Source: Lamellibrachia satsuma | Taxonomy: Eukaryota > Annelida > Polychaeta > Sabellida > Siboglinidae | DNA length: 64,000 bases | NCBI GenBank assembly: GCA_033239005.1 | Contig: BSQZ01000111.1 | Location: forward strand, 124,001-188,000 | Direction of reading: 5' to 3' | Shown: positions 1 through 13,500 of the stretch, in pieces | Position numbering within the stretch: the stretch's first letter is position 1 | How the letters are laid out: each line of letters begins with the position of its first letter | Notes under the pieces: generated by a model | What the model was told of the DNA's origin: nothing | The model's input: only the letters and a program-made list of their open reading frames with translations | Databases searched by the model: none | Translations under genes and position numbers: made by a program

Positions 1-1512
1 TAAGTATGCAGGACATGGTGAATAAGAGTCCTTAAATACCTCCTGCAGTGAAATTACAATAATGACATTCAACTGGCCAGCAAGGCAGCTTATATTATAC
101 CAAATTCATGTAGCAAAATATTAGCAGCATCCACCAAGTTAATTAGTCACTACAGCAAGATTAATGATAGCCATCTGGCAGCGCTGTGCGCAAAATCTAG
201 GCCAGACAGCCTGTTACATAAGAACAGGCGGAAACTGCTGGGCCTACTGCACGTGCAGTCGTATTGCGCGCTATTGTTTACATTCTTTTAATCTATCCAT
301 TGATTACACAGCATCATATTTTTCTTTATAAAATTCGGATAATTTGGAACTATTACATATATTTAGCAAGTGCAGACATGGTAAATCGTTGTGTAGTGTT
401 TGGATGCAGCAACACGCCAAGTGAAAGAGTAAGTCTGCACAAGTTTCCAGGTGACAAACATCGTTGACAGATATGGACCAGATTCGTCCGCAGAACCCGT
501 GCACGTTGGAATTTAGAAGAATCAGTTTTCATATGCAGCAAGCATTTTTGTGATGACGACTTTGTAAACAAGTTGAAGTTCGACATGGGATACGCCAAGG
601 GCCTGGTGTTGGAAGGAAACTGCTATTCCGACCATCTACCCCACTGTTGCTACGGACGCCAGTAATGTAAAAAAGACAATCACACCTGCCCAAAACAACA
701 CTTGTTAACCTGCTCGTACATCAATTCAGTTGTCACCAAATTCAAGCAGCTTATATTAGCTTATATTTATCATTAATGGTTTATAGCATACTTATAAAAT
801 GCTAGCACTAAAGATAATTTACTGAGTATTTATATAGACAAATTATCACTGCGAGACGTGTGGAATGGCTTCTGTCTGTGCACCGTCGCCGTCGGACAAA
901 GCATGAAGAATTATATGAATCCGACATTGTGTTGCGAGATTGGCCTTCCTTTTGTGACGTCACGAATACCGTCCGCAGTCGCTAGATGTCGCTACAAACT
1001 GGTACATTTTGTGTGTACAAAGCGTGATCAAATTCTCTCTTTTTATGGGGTGACAGAGGGAATAAAAAATTATTTGAATAGCAGTAAATTATTTTTAGAG
1101 TATGGACAACGCAGTTTGGGAATAAAAAAAGTCAATTCGCATAACTCAAGTTTATGGTGCATATGACATTGAATTGAGAGTTGAATTTGATTACAATGGT
1201 CAGTTACACAGCAGTACAAAAGCTCAATTACAATAACAACACTTTGAAAAATCAAAATGTCCTCGCTTCATTAAATGTACAATTACAGCTCATTAATAAA
1301 AATTATAGCATTGCTGCTTTGTTGAGGGTTAATTGCGATGGTCAAATTATATATGATTATATCTCTAAAATGCACTTACATTTGTAACATACAATGTATG
1401 TGTGTGTCCACTTATTTCATGTGTTTTTGTTAATGTTCTTTGTAAGGTTAAACACCACAGAATCTATTTTTAGAGAGATGTGTATAAATATATTTGATTT
1501 TGTTTGTCACAG
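1..1512 (+). other. RACGAP1 intron (5' part of window)
   Basis: The first RACGAP1 exon seen begins at 1513 inside the protein, so everything before it should be intron of that gene, unless an unrecognised short exon is hidden here. It holds a broken THAP-domain gene (378-708). The remainder, including 850-1180, has stops in all frames and no recognisable coding exon. Confidence 0.7.
378..708 (+). pseudogene. THAP-domain zinc-finger pseudogene
   Basis: The frame starting at the ATG at 378 encodes an N-terminal THAP domain, a C2CH zinc-coordinating DNA-binding module found in THAP proteins and P-element-type transposases. The start MVNRCVVFGC gives the first two cysteines, HKFP follows, ICSKHF gives the distal Cys-x2-His pair, and the closing AVPTIF-type box is present as AIPTIYP. 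The frame is broken twice. A TGA stop at 465-467 lies between HKFP and the conserved QIW segment, and a +1 shift near 610-614 moves the AIPTIYP box into another frame, which ends at 706-708. It is intronless and lies in a RACGAP1 intron on the same strand. It ends soon after the domain, so it looks like a truncated, recently inactivated copy, possibly transposon-derived. A sequencing error could explain one lesion but hardly both. Confidence 0.75.
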
Positions 1513-4500
1513 GAGCGTCAGATTATAATGGTGCGTGAGTTACTAACTGATAAAAACAACACGACGCTGCTGAACGACCGTGACCGAGAACGGCTGGCCT
1601 TCCTCAGCACCGACTTTCCGCATTCACCAGGTGGCGGCACTGCTGTGTCACCACGAAGGTAAACACTGTGTGACGGTCACACTCATCACTGTTTGATGAT
1701 GATAATGATTCTTGGGATTACAATTAAACAGAACTTTGGCAGATATGTACAAGAAGTAGTTCATACCTCTGAGCAATATGCTTCTTTCATCAAATAATCC
1801 AATTTTATCACAAAATACAAATAAAATTTCCTAGAGGGTGTGTGAATGAATTTTTTTCATTGTTGTTTTGTATTGGATTTGATATATAAAAAATATCTCT
1901 AATTTTTTAAGTATCGATCTTTAAGATTTCTTAAATGTGATCATCCCAAAGCTGTGTACCCTGTATTAGACGACATTTGAAGCCATGTGACCCGTGACTG
2001 TCACAGTAACAGCTATGGTACAGTGGTGATTGTTCTTGTGACAGACCGCTGGGGACCATCCAGGAGTTGTCCGCGTCACTGCTGTCTCCGTCAGACTTCA
2101 GCTACGACAAGACAGATGAAGACCTTGACCTCGATGGAAACACAACGTTCCTGCGCAGTGGGCGCAAGTGGAAACGCCCCTCTGCCCCGCCGATGGAGGT
2201 CGACGAAGACATCACCCCACCGGGGAAGAAACACAAACGCTCTGTACGTTGTCCTTTTCTCTACTGTCAAAGTGACTTCCTGCTTCAGTATGGAAGACAT
2301 GGATTGTTGGAGTATTTTGTATGCAACATTTATTGTAAAACTGATTACTGTAATGAACAGTCCAAGTATAATATATATATATATATATATATATCCAAGC
2401 AATCCAGTTACCTCTTTATTGTGAAACTATTTGTATCAAGATAAATTTTAGTGTAGCATTTATATGGACATGAATCTTTAAGGTAGCTGGGGTGGCTAAC
2501 GTGTCAGTTGACTGAATGTCGACACCACAAATAATCAACTGGCACTAACGTTGTATTTCGCCAATCCATCCTTTTCAAAAAACAGTCCTTTTGGAAATCC
2601 CCAATCTTGGAAGCGTTGATGATTTTTCCATAGTTACAATCATGTGTGTGCTTCGAACCAGTGTAAATTCATATGCAGTAAACGTGGAACATATCGTCTG
2701 GTTACTGACTGTGATTCCAGTACACATCAAAATTATATCAACCTAACTAAATCATGCTCTTAAACTGGCAAATATCAACCGTAAAGTAGTTTATCGTGCC
2801 TTTGGAGCTATAACGGAAACCGCAAGTACCATAAATACTGTATTTGTAGCCACACCCCTAATTAAAGCCACATCCCAACTTTGCTGTCATTATCATCAAT
2901 TCCACTACACACTATTGTAATTGAAGCCGTGGCTACAAATACAGTATTTACGGTAGATGTGATCTGGTGACCCCATTAGATAATGGGCCAATAAAAATTA
3001 TCGTAAACATGCCATGCCACATGTTTGTCAGATGGCTGGCGTACCGTGATATTTTAGACGACAACAGGTACAAATACAGATTCAAGGGCCATTGTGACGG
3101 CAAATTAAGGGGTCATATCAATGTTAGAAATGGCCGTTATGTTGTGTCAACAAGACATAAAAAGCCAGTGAAAAACATCACATTTTAAGCATGATACGCA
3201 TGATATTGTCATTTCTGTTATCACTAACAACCAGGAAACGTTGCCTAATTAATTTTTTTTCTTAAACTACAACACTTACGACACTGAAATGCGGCATATG
3301 AAAGGAACGTCTCTGTGAGCAAAATCACACTGCATCATGGATGATAGAATGAATGGTAGAGGTTGTCTAAAAATGTGTCCCTTTTGGCTGTCATTAAAAA
3401 TTCTGCTAAAAATCTTCTTGATCCTTTTGCTGCTGTATTTCGTTCATGTTAACCAAACCAGCTCATGGCATCATCAGTGACACTGTCATACTTATATATA
3501 TATTTATATGTATATATGTGTGTCATTTGTTTGGGGGTTTTCTCAAAATTATACAAAATGGCATTTTGTGGGTATTTTTTATGTTTACAAAAATGTTTTA
3601 AAATCATGAAACATGATTATAAACTCTTAAGTTTTATTAAACTGAAGTATTATTTAGTGTATTAACTGCAACTTATGAATAAATGGTTAGTTTATCTTTT
3701 AATTTTATATATTTGTCTACATTTGATGCAATGGCAATGCATTAAATATCTCTTCGTGGTTGCATAAAATGAGGTGTTGTAGATAAGAAAGTGAAAGAAT
3801 TGACACCTGAATTATTGGAGGAGTTACAATGTCTCCAAACTGAGATATTTGGCAACCGTCTTTGTTGACATGGAAATGGGAGGTCTGGCAGAAAAATTTT
3901 GAGTATATATTTTACTCAGTAAGACCCACTCAACCATTTGGGCTGAAGCAACTGCATTACCTATGCAATTTTTTTCCATGTGGGGTGTATCCCCTTAAAA
4001 ATTATAGGATTAGCAAATCAGAACATTCCAGCTATAGTTGTGGCAGCAGATTATTCCTGGTCGTTGTTTATTTAACATGATCTAACCAGCTGAGTGCAGA
4101 CCATGATCGTATTCGTCAATATTTTGCAATGCCCCTGCAGAAGTCTGGTGGAAGGAAGCACCATCGACGGTCACGCTCGGCTGGCGTTGCCACTGTGACC
4201 TTGAGCGTCCGGGATGACGAGATACCGACTGACCGAGGGAAGCGACGAGCCAGTGGGAAGAGGAGGCTCAAGAAGTCCTTCTCAACCACCAACACCAAGC
4301 AGTTTGGTAAGGAAATTGGGTAGAAACAGGTTAGGGTTGGATTTTTTTCCGGGGGAAACTGGTTTTGGACAGGGCAGTGGCAAAAACCGGCAAAAACTGT
4401 TATAAACTGAGAAGAACTGTCCATTACTGAGATTAACATTGTCTAGTCCACTGGGAAACATAGTTGATATCCATCTTAAGCAAACAGTTGTACTAAATAT

Positions 4501-7500
4501 CCATCTTAAGCAAACAGTTGTACTAGTTACAATGTCCAGCTATAATCCTTTTATTAGTTTAAAGCAGGAAGTATGTGTCATAAAAGTGTCATTCATCAGT
4601 TAACCATAAAATGCCTTTGTTGCTCTGACAAATGACAGTGCCAAATACTGCTAACTGGGTCTTCTGAAGAAGTTTGGTGACAATTTGCAGTCTGGGTTAA
4701 ACGTCATCTAGGATATTAAGTCCTGGACATTGGCAGGTGCTAAACCCACCCTCTCAGTAAATAGCAGCTTGGTCAGTATGTCTGCCAGCATGTCTTCTAA
4801 TATGGGCTAAGGAGCTACAGACAGTTGTGGACATTGTGTCGATGAGCCCAACATCAGCTTCAACTTAATCCAATTTGCATGACCTAGTACTGTGCTGGGA
4901 AACAATGTTATGGTACTAGCAGAGTGTTCATTTTGTAGTTGTTTAGTGGTTAGATTTCTGAAGTTATTGTTAAACAGGACAAAGTTCCTAAGAATTTAAG
5001 TTTATTGCATCGGCAGCGTGTACAGGTAGTAGAGTCAGTAGACAGTTGACTGCTCTGACACAACATATTTTAGAATATCACTTTTGTAGCTGTTTTTTAA
5101 GTCAAACTATATTATAATTGACCAGAATCAATTATATATATATTCATATTGCAATACAACTTCAAATACAAATTGAGAGTTTTTCCAGTTTTTCTCACTA
5201 TTGGTTTTTTTCCCAGGGTGGTATTTATCCGTATTTACCACCCGATAAATACCGGGGCAGGAAAACGTGCCAACTCTGAAATATCTCCAAACCCTTCTAC
5301 TCTGGTTATACTCCACATAGTATTTATTACTCCAGTAATTTTTCATGACAGTTTGCTGCATTGTTTAAATATTTGAGTCAAAAGTATTTGTGATACTTTT
5401 GATGAATTGTGTAATTATTTGACGTTTGTTTGACAGGCAGTGAGTCTGAAGATGAGAATGTCGCCCCACGTCACCACTGCCGCCATCAAAGTGAAGCCAA
5501 CACACCCCCTAACCCCTGGTGAGTCAACATCACTCAATGCACTTAGGATTACATTACCTCCACCCACTTCAACCCAACACACTTAGGACTACATCACCCC
5601 ATGGTCACTCAATATCACTTAACCTAGTGCCTATTATCTAGGGATAAACAATTATGATGGTTAGTATCTAGCAGCGCTGTCACAGTTCTGTGTCTAGAAC
5701 CTAATCGCTGGTCCCAGTAGGCGCCACAAATCTCGGCACTGCACCCTCCCAGATCCAGCACTTGGTGTTCTAAACTCAACTGTATCTAACGTAGCCATTT
5801 TTCCAGTTTTGCAACTCATTAGTCGCAGGTAACACGTTGCCACGAAAATGACACATTGTCTCAACATGCAGCCAAGCCCCGTACTGTGTAAATTGGCGAA
5901 GGATATTATTGGCAAAGTTTGAGTAGATTTTATGCATGCAAAACTATTAAAAATCGAGTAGAATAATTGAAATGCTTAAATGTTTTCTTTCAATGACGTC
6001 AACAGCCACTACATGCAATAGATATACCTACAAATAAGTTCTTAGAACGAGTACTATTCTGTAGTTATAATAATCCATCCAGTGCAGTAATGGTTATTGG
6101 AACATTGTCAGACTTGTACCGTGTATAACTGGTCATCTAGAATCATACAAGACCTTGAAAACTGGAATCATGACAATGCTAATATTTGGATATACTTCTA
6201 CTATATATATTTATTCGACAGGTGACCTGCCTGTCATCCAATAGTTTCAATTTCACAACGGCTGGATTCCCCATGTTTGTGGTTTTGTGCAGGTCGTCTG
6301 GGCTGCGTCACTACAACTCCGCGGGAAAGTCACTCAATCGTGTCCACAGCTTTGTCAGTAAGACAGTCATCAGACCAGAGACATGCATTCCTGTGAGTTC
6401 ATTTGTGTGTGCATCTAACAGGGAGTGCATGGAGGCATTCAGTTGTATCTTGCATTTTTAAGGCCTTGATAATGTGTGTAAAAAAAATTCATTTTTAAAG
6501 AAATTTCTTCATACATTTAAAATTTGATTTAGCCAGACTAAGCCTTAGCCAGATTAAGCCCTAGGCCCTAATTTGACAAAGATGGAATCGCTGAGTGACA
6601 TAAGCGTCTGTAATCAAATAATACTGTTTGATCACCAATTAAATTAAATTAATGTCTCCTAGACAGGGTTTGAACGAAATGTATTGAATTTGTCATGGGA
6701 AAGGGGCTTCATTTTTTTAGTATTTGTCTTAAAAGGTTTTGAAAAGGTCATAAATCTGATCAGCTCTAAACTATGCTTATGACTTCGTTCTTCTCTGGGT
6801 TTCTTTTGGTGAACATGAGCGAACAGAAAATGTTGACAGTGAACAAGAACCAACAGAAAATGTTGACAGTGAACATGAACCAATAGAAAATGTTGATGAT
6901 GAACAAACAGAAAATATTGACAGTGAACATAAACCAACAGCAAATGTTGACAGTGAACATGAACGAACAGAAAATGTTGATGATGAACATGAACCAATAG
7001 AAAATTATTTTGTTTTGATGATTTTGATGTAGAGTGCAAACTCTGCCTTGAACACTGTTGTTAGTACCATGTGTGTACCTCACTGCTGACAAGTGTTCTG
7101 TGTATACCTCACTGCTGACAAGTCTTCTGTGTATACCTCACTGCTGACAAGTCTTCTGTGTATTTCAGTGTGGGAAACGCATCAAGTTTGGTAGGATGGT
7201 GATGAAATGTAAAGGTATGTTGTTTTCTTTCTCAAGTTGGCAATTTTGTTGATTTGTTGGAGAATGGTGGTCAGTGCATTAGAATGGCATCAAAAGCATT
7301 GACTTTAAGATCGGGTAACATGCGAAAGTGTGTATAACCTTATGTATATAAAGTCAGACAACGTCCGCCCTTTTTTCTTTGTCTGACGATTTCACCAAAA
7401 CCATATAAATAATGTGCACAAATGAGCTAGTATTTTGTAGGATACTAGATTTTTTCACAAAATTCCGAATGGAGGAGGGGGCCTTTTACTGTCAAATGAC

Positions 7501-10500
7501 TGTGTTCAGTTGCCTTTGTTTTGGTGCTCCAAACAAAGCATTTGTTTTGGTGCTCCAAACAAAGCCTTTGCTGCTCTCTACGAAGTCTAATCCTTTGCAT
7601 GTGTTGCCAGACTGCCGAGCTACGGCCCACCCCGAATGCAAGGATCTCTTGCCCCTGCCCTGCTGCCCCAACAACACCACCCCGGGGGCGGGCAAACACA
7701 ACACAGTAAGTGACTGATCATACCTCACCCTCGGCACCAGTTGTATTGAAATTAAACTAATTAAGCTTCATATGGTGTGATAATGGTCACCTAAAGAAAT
7801 GTTTATGTGACTTGAAGTAGAAGGTGTTGCGTTCATGGAATCATGTTGTTTCTAATTCTCCAAGCACGTTTTACACTACCCCAATCAACAGCATAGACAA
7901 CTTTCTTAACCATGTTATACCTGCTTTCTCTCTTATGGTGTATCATGTTATACCTGCTTTCTCTCTTATGGTGTATCATGTTATACCTGCTTTCTCTTTT
8001 ATGGTGTATCATGTTATACCTGCTTTCTCTCTTATGGTTTATCATGATCTAACACTGTGATTGGCTCTTGAGATTATCATACGACTAGTTAGGGAAACAC
8101 AATAATTATCATACGACTAGGTGGGGAAACACAATAATTATCATACGACTAGGTAGGGAAACACAATAATTATCATACGACTAGGTAGGGAAACACAATA
8201 ATTATCATATGACTAGGTAGGGAAACATAATAATTATCATACGACTAGGTAGGGAAACACAATAATTATCATATGACTAGGTAGGGAAACACAATAATTA
8301 TCATACGACTAGGTAGGGAAACACAATAATTATCATACGACTAGGTAGGGAAACACAATAATTATCATACGACTAGGTAGGGAAACACAATAATTATCAT
8401 ACGACTAGGTAGGGAAACACAATAATTATCATACGACTAGGTAGGGAAACACAATAATTATCATACGACTAGGTAGGGAAACACAATAATTATCATACGA
8501 CTAGGTAGGGAAACACAATAATTATCATACGACTAGGTAGGGAAACACAATAATTATCATACGACTAGGTAGGGAAACACAATAATTATCATACGACTAG
8601 GTAGGGAAACACAATAATTATCATACGACTAGGTAGGGAAACACAATAATTATCATATGACTAGGTAGGGAAACACAATAATTATCATACGACTAGGTAG
8701 GGAAACACAATAATTATCATATGACTAGGTAGGGAAACACAATAATTATCATATGACTAAGTAGTGAAACACAATAATTATCATATGACTAGGTAGGGAA
8801 ACACAATAATTATCATACGACTAGGTAGGGAAACACATTAATTATCAGCCATGTTATATTCTTGTTACTGACTCTGGTACTTGCATGGTGAGAACTATGC
8901 ATTATTTTAGTGTATTCTTAATTGATTTCGTTTTACCTGTTTGAAATCACCCTAAACCATGCTATGCACATGGCCATTTCAGGGACTGCTGGCTGACTAT
9001 GCCCCCTCGGACCCTCCGATGATTCCTGCCCTGGTTGTGAGTACATCTTCTCTTGTTCGTCTCATGACATCAAATGTGAAAATGTGTTTGAAAATGATCC
9101 GGTTTATTTCACTGAATGGTTTAATAACTATAAAAAACAGGTGTGTCAACATTATTTACAAACACAAAATAACTTTATGTTGCAAATTTTTTTTGTGAAG
9201 ACGTTAATGCTTGTTTGGTGAAACATATGCTTCTTTTGTGTATGAGGTTTGTTAGAAATCAGCAGAATGAATAGTGTCTTTTATCTTCCTAATAAAATTA
9301 AGATGCTTTATATAAAAGTGACAATAACTACTGTTGTTCGACAGATTCACTGTGTCAACGAGATTGAAGCTCGCGGTTTGAGTGAAGTCGGGATCTACCG
9401 TGTGCCAGGGTAAGTGAAAGCTGGGTCCTTGAGTGAAGTGGGAATCTACCCTGTACATAAGTAAATGGCTGAGCACGTGTTAATTTCTGTGGTGATATCA
9501 CACATGATTGATTAATTCCACTTGAAAGCTTATTTGTTGTTAATTATACCAGTAACATGGCATCTCATTGGTCAGAGAGTAATGGCAAATAACACAGTTG
9601 TTTACATCAGTAGTTTATGGAGGGTGATTGTTTTCAGAGCTGAGAAACAAGTGAAAGACCTGAAGGAGAAGTTTCTGTGCGGCAAGGGGACGCCCTTCCT
9701 GGTAGGAGCACAGATTTCTCATTGTACGAATATGTGTGTTATAATGTTACATTAACTGCTCGCCCCTTTTTACCTGCTGTACACTGCATTACTACATACT
9801 AGCAACAATGTCCATCCACTGGGTGGGATAACTTGATAGTTCGTATGTGACTGTAAAATGTCAGGATATACAGCTTTTTCACAGAAATATCCATCAATGC
9901 GTTGGCACTTGGTGCCGCCAGTCAAAATATTACTGGCTGTTATAGTAACGTGAAGAGACGCCTTGGACGATCAAAGAAAAAAACGTGATCAACTGCATGT
10001 AATTGTTGGCATAGTGTTGCGGACAATTGTACGTACTAACTACAATGGTTAATTCGATTGTTCGTGGAAGGGGCAGCATTAATAAAAGAATTAATTAAAC
10101 ACAACCTGACCGTGGTGTCGTAGATTAACCTGTGAAAGTTTGGGACCTGAAATACAAAGTGTCTAAGAGGAGCAGCGTGACATGCAAACATACATACATA
10201 CTCACAGTGGATTATAATAAGATAGGCCTATTGTTATTTATTTACATGCAAACATACGTACATACTCACAGTGGATTATAATAAGATAGGCCTATTGTTA
10301 TTTATTTACATGCAAACATACATACATACTCACAGTGGATTATAATAAGATAGGCCTATTGTTATTTATCTACATGCAAACATACGTACATACTCACAGT
10401 GGATTATAATAAGATAGGCCTATTGTTATTTATTTACATGCAAACATACGTACATACTCACAGTGGATTATAATAATATAGGCCTATTATTATTTATTTA

Positions 10501-13500
10501 CATGCAATTTAATTATTGTTTTGTACATTTTCATTTTAATGTGCATAGATTTACGTGTAATATTAACTAATAAATCTTCCTTCTCGGTTCATTAGCCTAT
10601 CGCGAACCGGGTTTGCTCATGTGAATAGTTCAAGCAATGTGCAAAGAATTTACTATGATTAGATCATTTGTGAAAATGTTGATAGCCTTATGTAATGTTC
10701 AGAGGCCTTACCCTTTTTGCATCAAATTTTGATCAGATGCGGTAAAAAAATGTTGATTAGTTTGTCAGAATATTTTATTAAAACTAAATAACGCATTTGC
10801 GCAAACGAGCTAGCAAGTTGTAGTGGAGATAGTTAGATTTTTAGCGAGCTGAGCCTGAAATCGAATTAATGTGAAAAAAAATTTAATTGAATTATAATTC
10901 AATAATAATGAATAAATAACAGGCATTTCTACAATATTGTATTGATTTAATTACATGGTTATGTTGACATGTAGTAGCTGTAAGGATTATTATTGTATTT
11001 GTAGGGGAGTATAGATGACATCCACGTTGTGTGCGGTTGTCTAAAGGACTTCCTGCGCAGTCTCAAGGAGTCTCTCATTACTTACGGCTTATGGAACGAC
11101 TTTGTCAACGCCACAGGTAGGTTGAGCCACCGTCAGACCGTTAATCTTGTTGTTCATCTTGTGTAACTGTGTGCCCCGAGTCAAGGCATCTTGTAATTGT
11201 CACTGGTAATGGTTGAAAGATATGAATATCTAAAATGTTCCAGTTCCTTCCAATGATAAGATTTAATCAAAGAATATCCTGGAGTATTAGCTGATGTGTG
11301 CATGCGCACGCACACTTTGAGAAATCCAAAAGAGTTAAATATGCATGAATTTTGCAAATGCAAGATTGCTAAAATGATGTTACTAAAATTAGTAAGCCAA
11401 ATTAGGATTATTAGTAATTTTTTTATTCTTAATTTTCACCACTAAACAAATATTTTAACTTATGTATAATGGGTTTATTTGGAGGTAAAAGCCAGATATG
11501 TAAATTGAAAATTGGTTTTTAGCGGGTATTTTGGTCTAAATTGCATTTTTATGTGGTTGTTTTGATGTTGAGTTTGTTGTTGCAGAGACGCGAGATGAGG
11601 AGGAGGGTCTGTCGATGTTGTACCACGCCGTCAGTCAGCTGCCACAGCCCAACAGGGACACACTTGCCTTCGTCATGCTCCATCTACAGAGGTACGGATC
11701 TTAGTGGATCTTGTCACGCAATCATCACACCTTGTCACGTGTTCGTCACATCTTGTCACACTCGTCACTGACGTCACATCTTGTCAGTGATTTGTCACTC
11801 GTTCGTCACATCTAGTCAGTGAGTTGTCACACACTTGTCACATCTTGTCACACGTTCGTCACATCATTTTCATAGGTTAAATGAATGACTGTTTTACAGA
11901 ACATTACAACGCTGAGTTTATTAGTCTTTAATTTGTTAAAAATAATATTCATATCAAACTTGTTACTACTGTGATCTTTAATTTCTCAATATTTTCGAAC
12001 GTACACGATTTTGCAAGGTAATCTTCACCTTTGAATGAAATATGTTTTTCATCGGATGATCTATTTTAATGCCATTTCTGGCTGTAAGTATTGTACAGCA
12101 ATCAAGAATAAACCATGAAGTGTAACATGTACATTTATATGTATATGTAGATCGACAAATTTGGAGAGTTTGGGGCATTTTAACTATATGATCAGTTAAC
12201 CAGCTAAAATTGTTGTACTTTCCTTTTAATTAGAACTTGTTTCTCTCACTATGTTTATGTCTTTCTTACTTTCTGCTGCCTTGTCAGTCGTTATTGCTGC
12301 TGTGACAGTCTCTATCTGTGTCTCGGAGATAAGCAGCAGTAACATACTTGTCGTTTGTCACTGGCAGAGTGTCGGAGTGCGGAGAGTGCAAGATGTCAGT
12401 GAGCAATCTGGCCCGGGTGTTCGGCCCAACCGTCGTGGGTTACTCAACCACAGACCCTGAACCGCTGCAGATGATTGAAGAGACCCGCAAACAGCAGAAG
12501 GTGGGTCCATGTGACCTTATCAGTGTCAATGTTCAGACACGGGGCGATTCCACAATCAAAATAAGTTGAGGTGAAAACGGTGGAATTGGGATTGCATGCT
12601 GTCGAAATAGTCAAAAAGTCCAAATATTTTTTACAATTCCACTGCCACTAATTTTTTTATCAGCATATCCCTCATAAAATCCCTATAAAATGTACATATT
12701 AATTATATAATATTTAGTGGAATCGGAATTGTAATGGCGGAATAAAGATCATCATAGGGTGTGTCAAAATTTATCTGTAACTTTTTCGCACAGCAACTAT
12801 AAAGCTTTGGATTAGATGGATATAAACAGCGGCAATAAATCAGACTGTTTTATCAGTACATGTTTTACTCAAGGTAAATGTGATTTGCTGTTAGGTGATA
12901 GAGAAACTGATGTCGATCTCGACTGACTACTGGATCACTTTCATCAACATCAGTGATGACATGGAATGCCCCGGGGCACCGTACACCCCCAAGACTCCCG
13001 AGTCTAGACCCGGTAAGTACCCTCAGCCCCCAGCGGCTGTCTCTGCAGCTAGAGTCAGCTGTCTTTCCTTGCCCCGTTTCCATAAAATGAACTTGTCCCT
13101 GGGCTAGAGGTACAGTGTAGTCATTCACAGTTACATAAATATTACTATATAGAATTACATTGGCAAACTTTTTATAAAATTAATATCAGTGTAAGTTTTT
13201 TAATAGTTTTTTTATGTGTTTAAAATAATTTTTTTTCATGATGAACAACTTTTAATTGCAAATGTAATTGAATTTTTTTAGCTATTTTATAGCTTTCTTG
13301 AAAAGAACTAATTATATGGAGATTTAAATGGCATATCGAGACATTGGAAATTAACCGTGTAATCAAGAGAGTTGACAGTTATACAAAACAGGTGTAACAA
13401 ATCAAGGACCTTCCACATAATTCTCACTCTTGTGTAACTTTGTAAGAAAACCTTGCCAGAACCTGCACCGTTGTCTCTAATTTTGAAGAAGAAATCTGAT

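Larger units (their letters stand above)
6293..7705 (+). other. RACGAP1: RACGAP1 C1 zinc-finger domain exons
   Basis: Three exons (6293-6392, 7169-7214, 7611-7705) encode a C1 domain with every zinc ligand in place: the His of VHSFVSKT, Cys pairs CIPC and CKDC, HPEC, and the closing Cys of LPLPC. The spacing fits the H-x12-C-x2-C pattern of C1 domains. In RACGAP1 this domain binds membrane phosphoinositides at the cleavage furrow (family knowledge). Intron 6393-7168 carries a 30-bp minisatellite, and its acceptor at 7167-7168 directly abuts a second 30-bp tandem repeat that supplies the pyrimidine tract. Confidence 0.93.
8983..13012 (+). other. RACGAP1: RACGAP1 RhoGAP domain exons
   Basis: Seven exons (8983-9036, 9345-9409, 9638-9701, 11005-11116, 11586-11691, 12368-12500, 12895-13012) encode the RhoGAP fold. 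It opens at MIPALVIHCVNEIE. The catalytic arginine finger is the Arg of GIYRVPG, followed by KDLKEKF, then LKDFLRSLKESLIT, the helix RDTLAFVMLHLQR, and NLARVFGPTVV. The domain appears complete. The residue two after the arginine finger is Pro, where human RACGAP1 has the Aurora B target Ser387. Confidence 0.94.

Noticed and set aside
6659..7092. Minus-strand frames rich in FVHVHCQH, and a plus-strand acidic EHEPTENVDS frame
   Set aside because: Products of the 30-bp minisatellite. Both strands are open, and no splice sites join it to RACGAP1.
8073..8847. Regular 32-bp direct repeats resembling a CRISPR array
   Set aside because: Units are contiguous with no variable spacers, no cas genes, and the locus is an intron of an animal gene.
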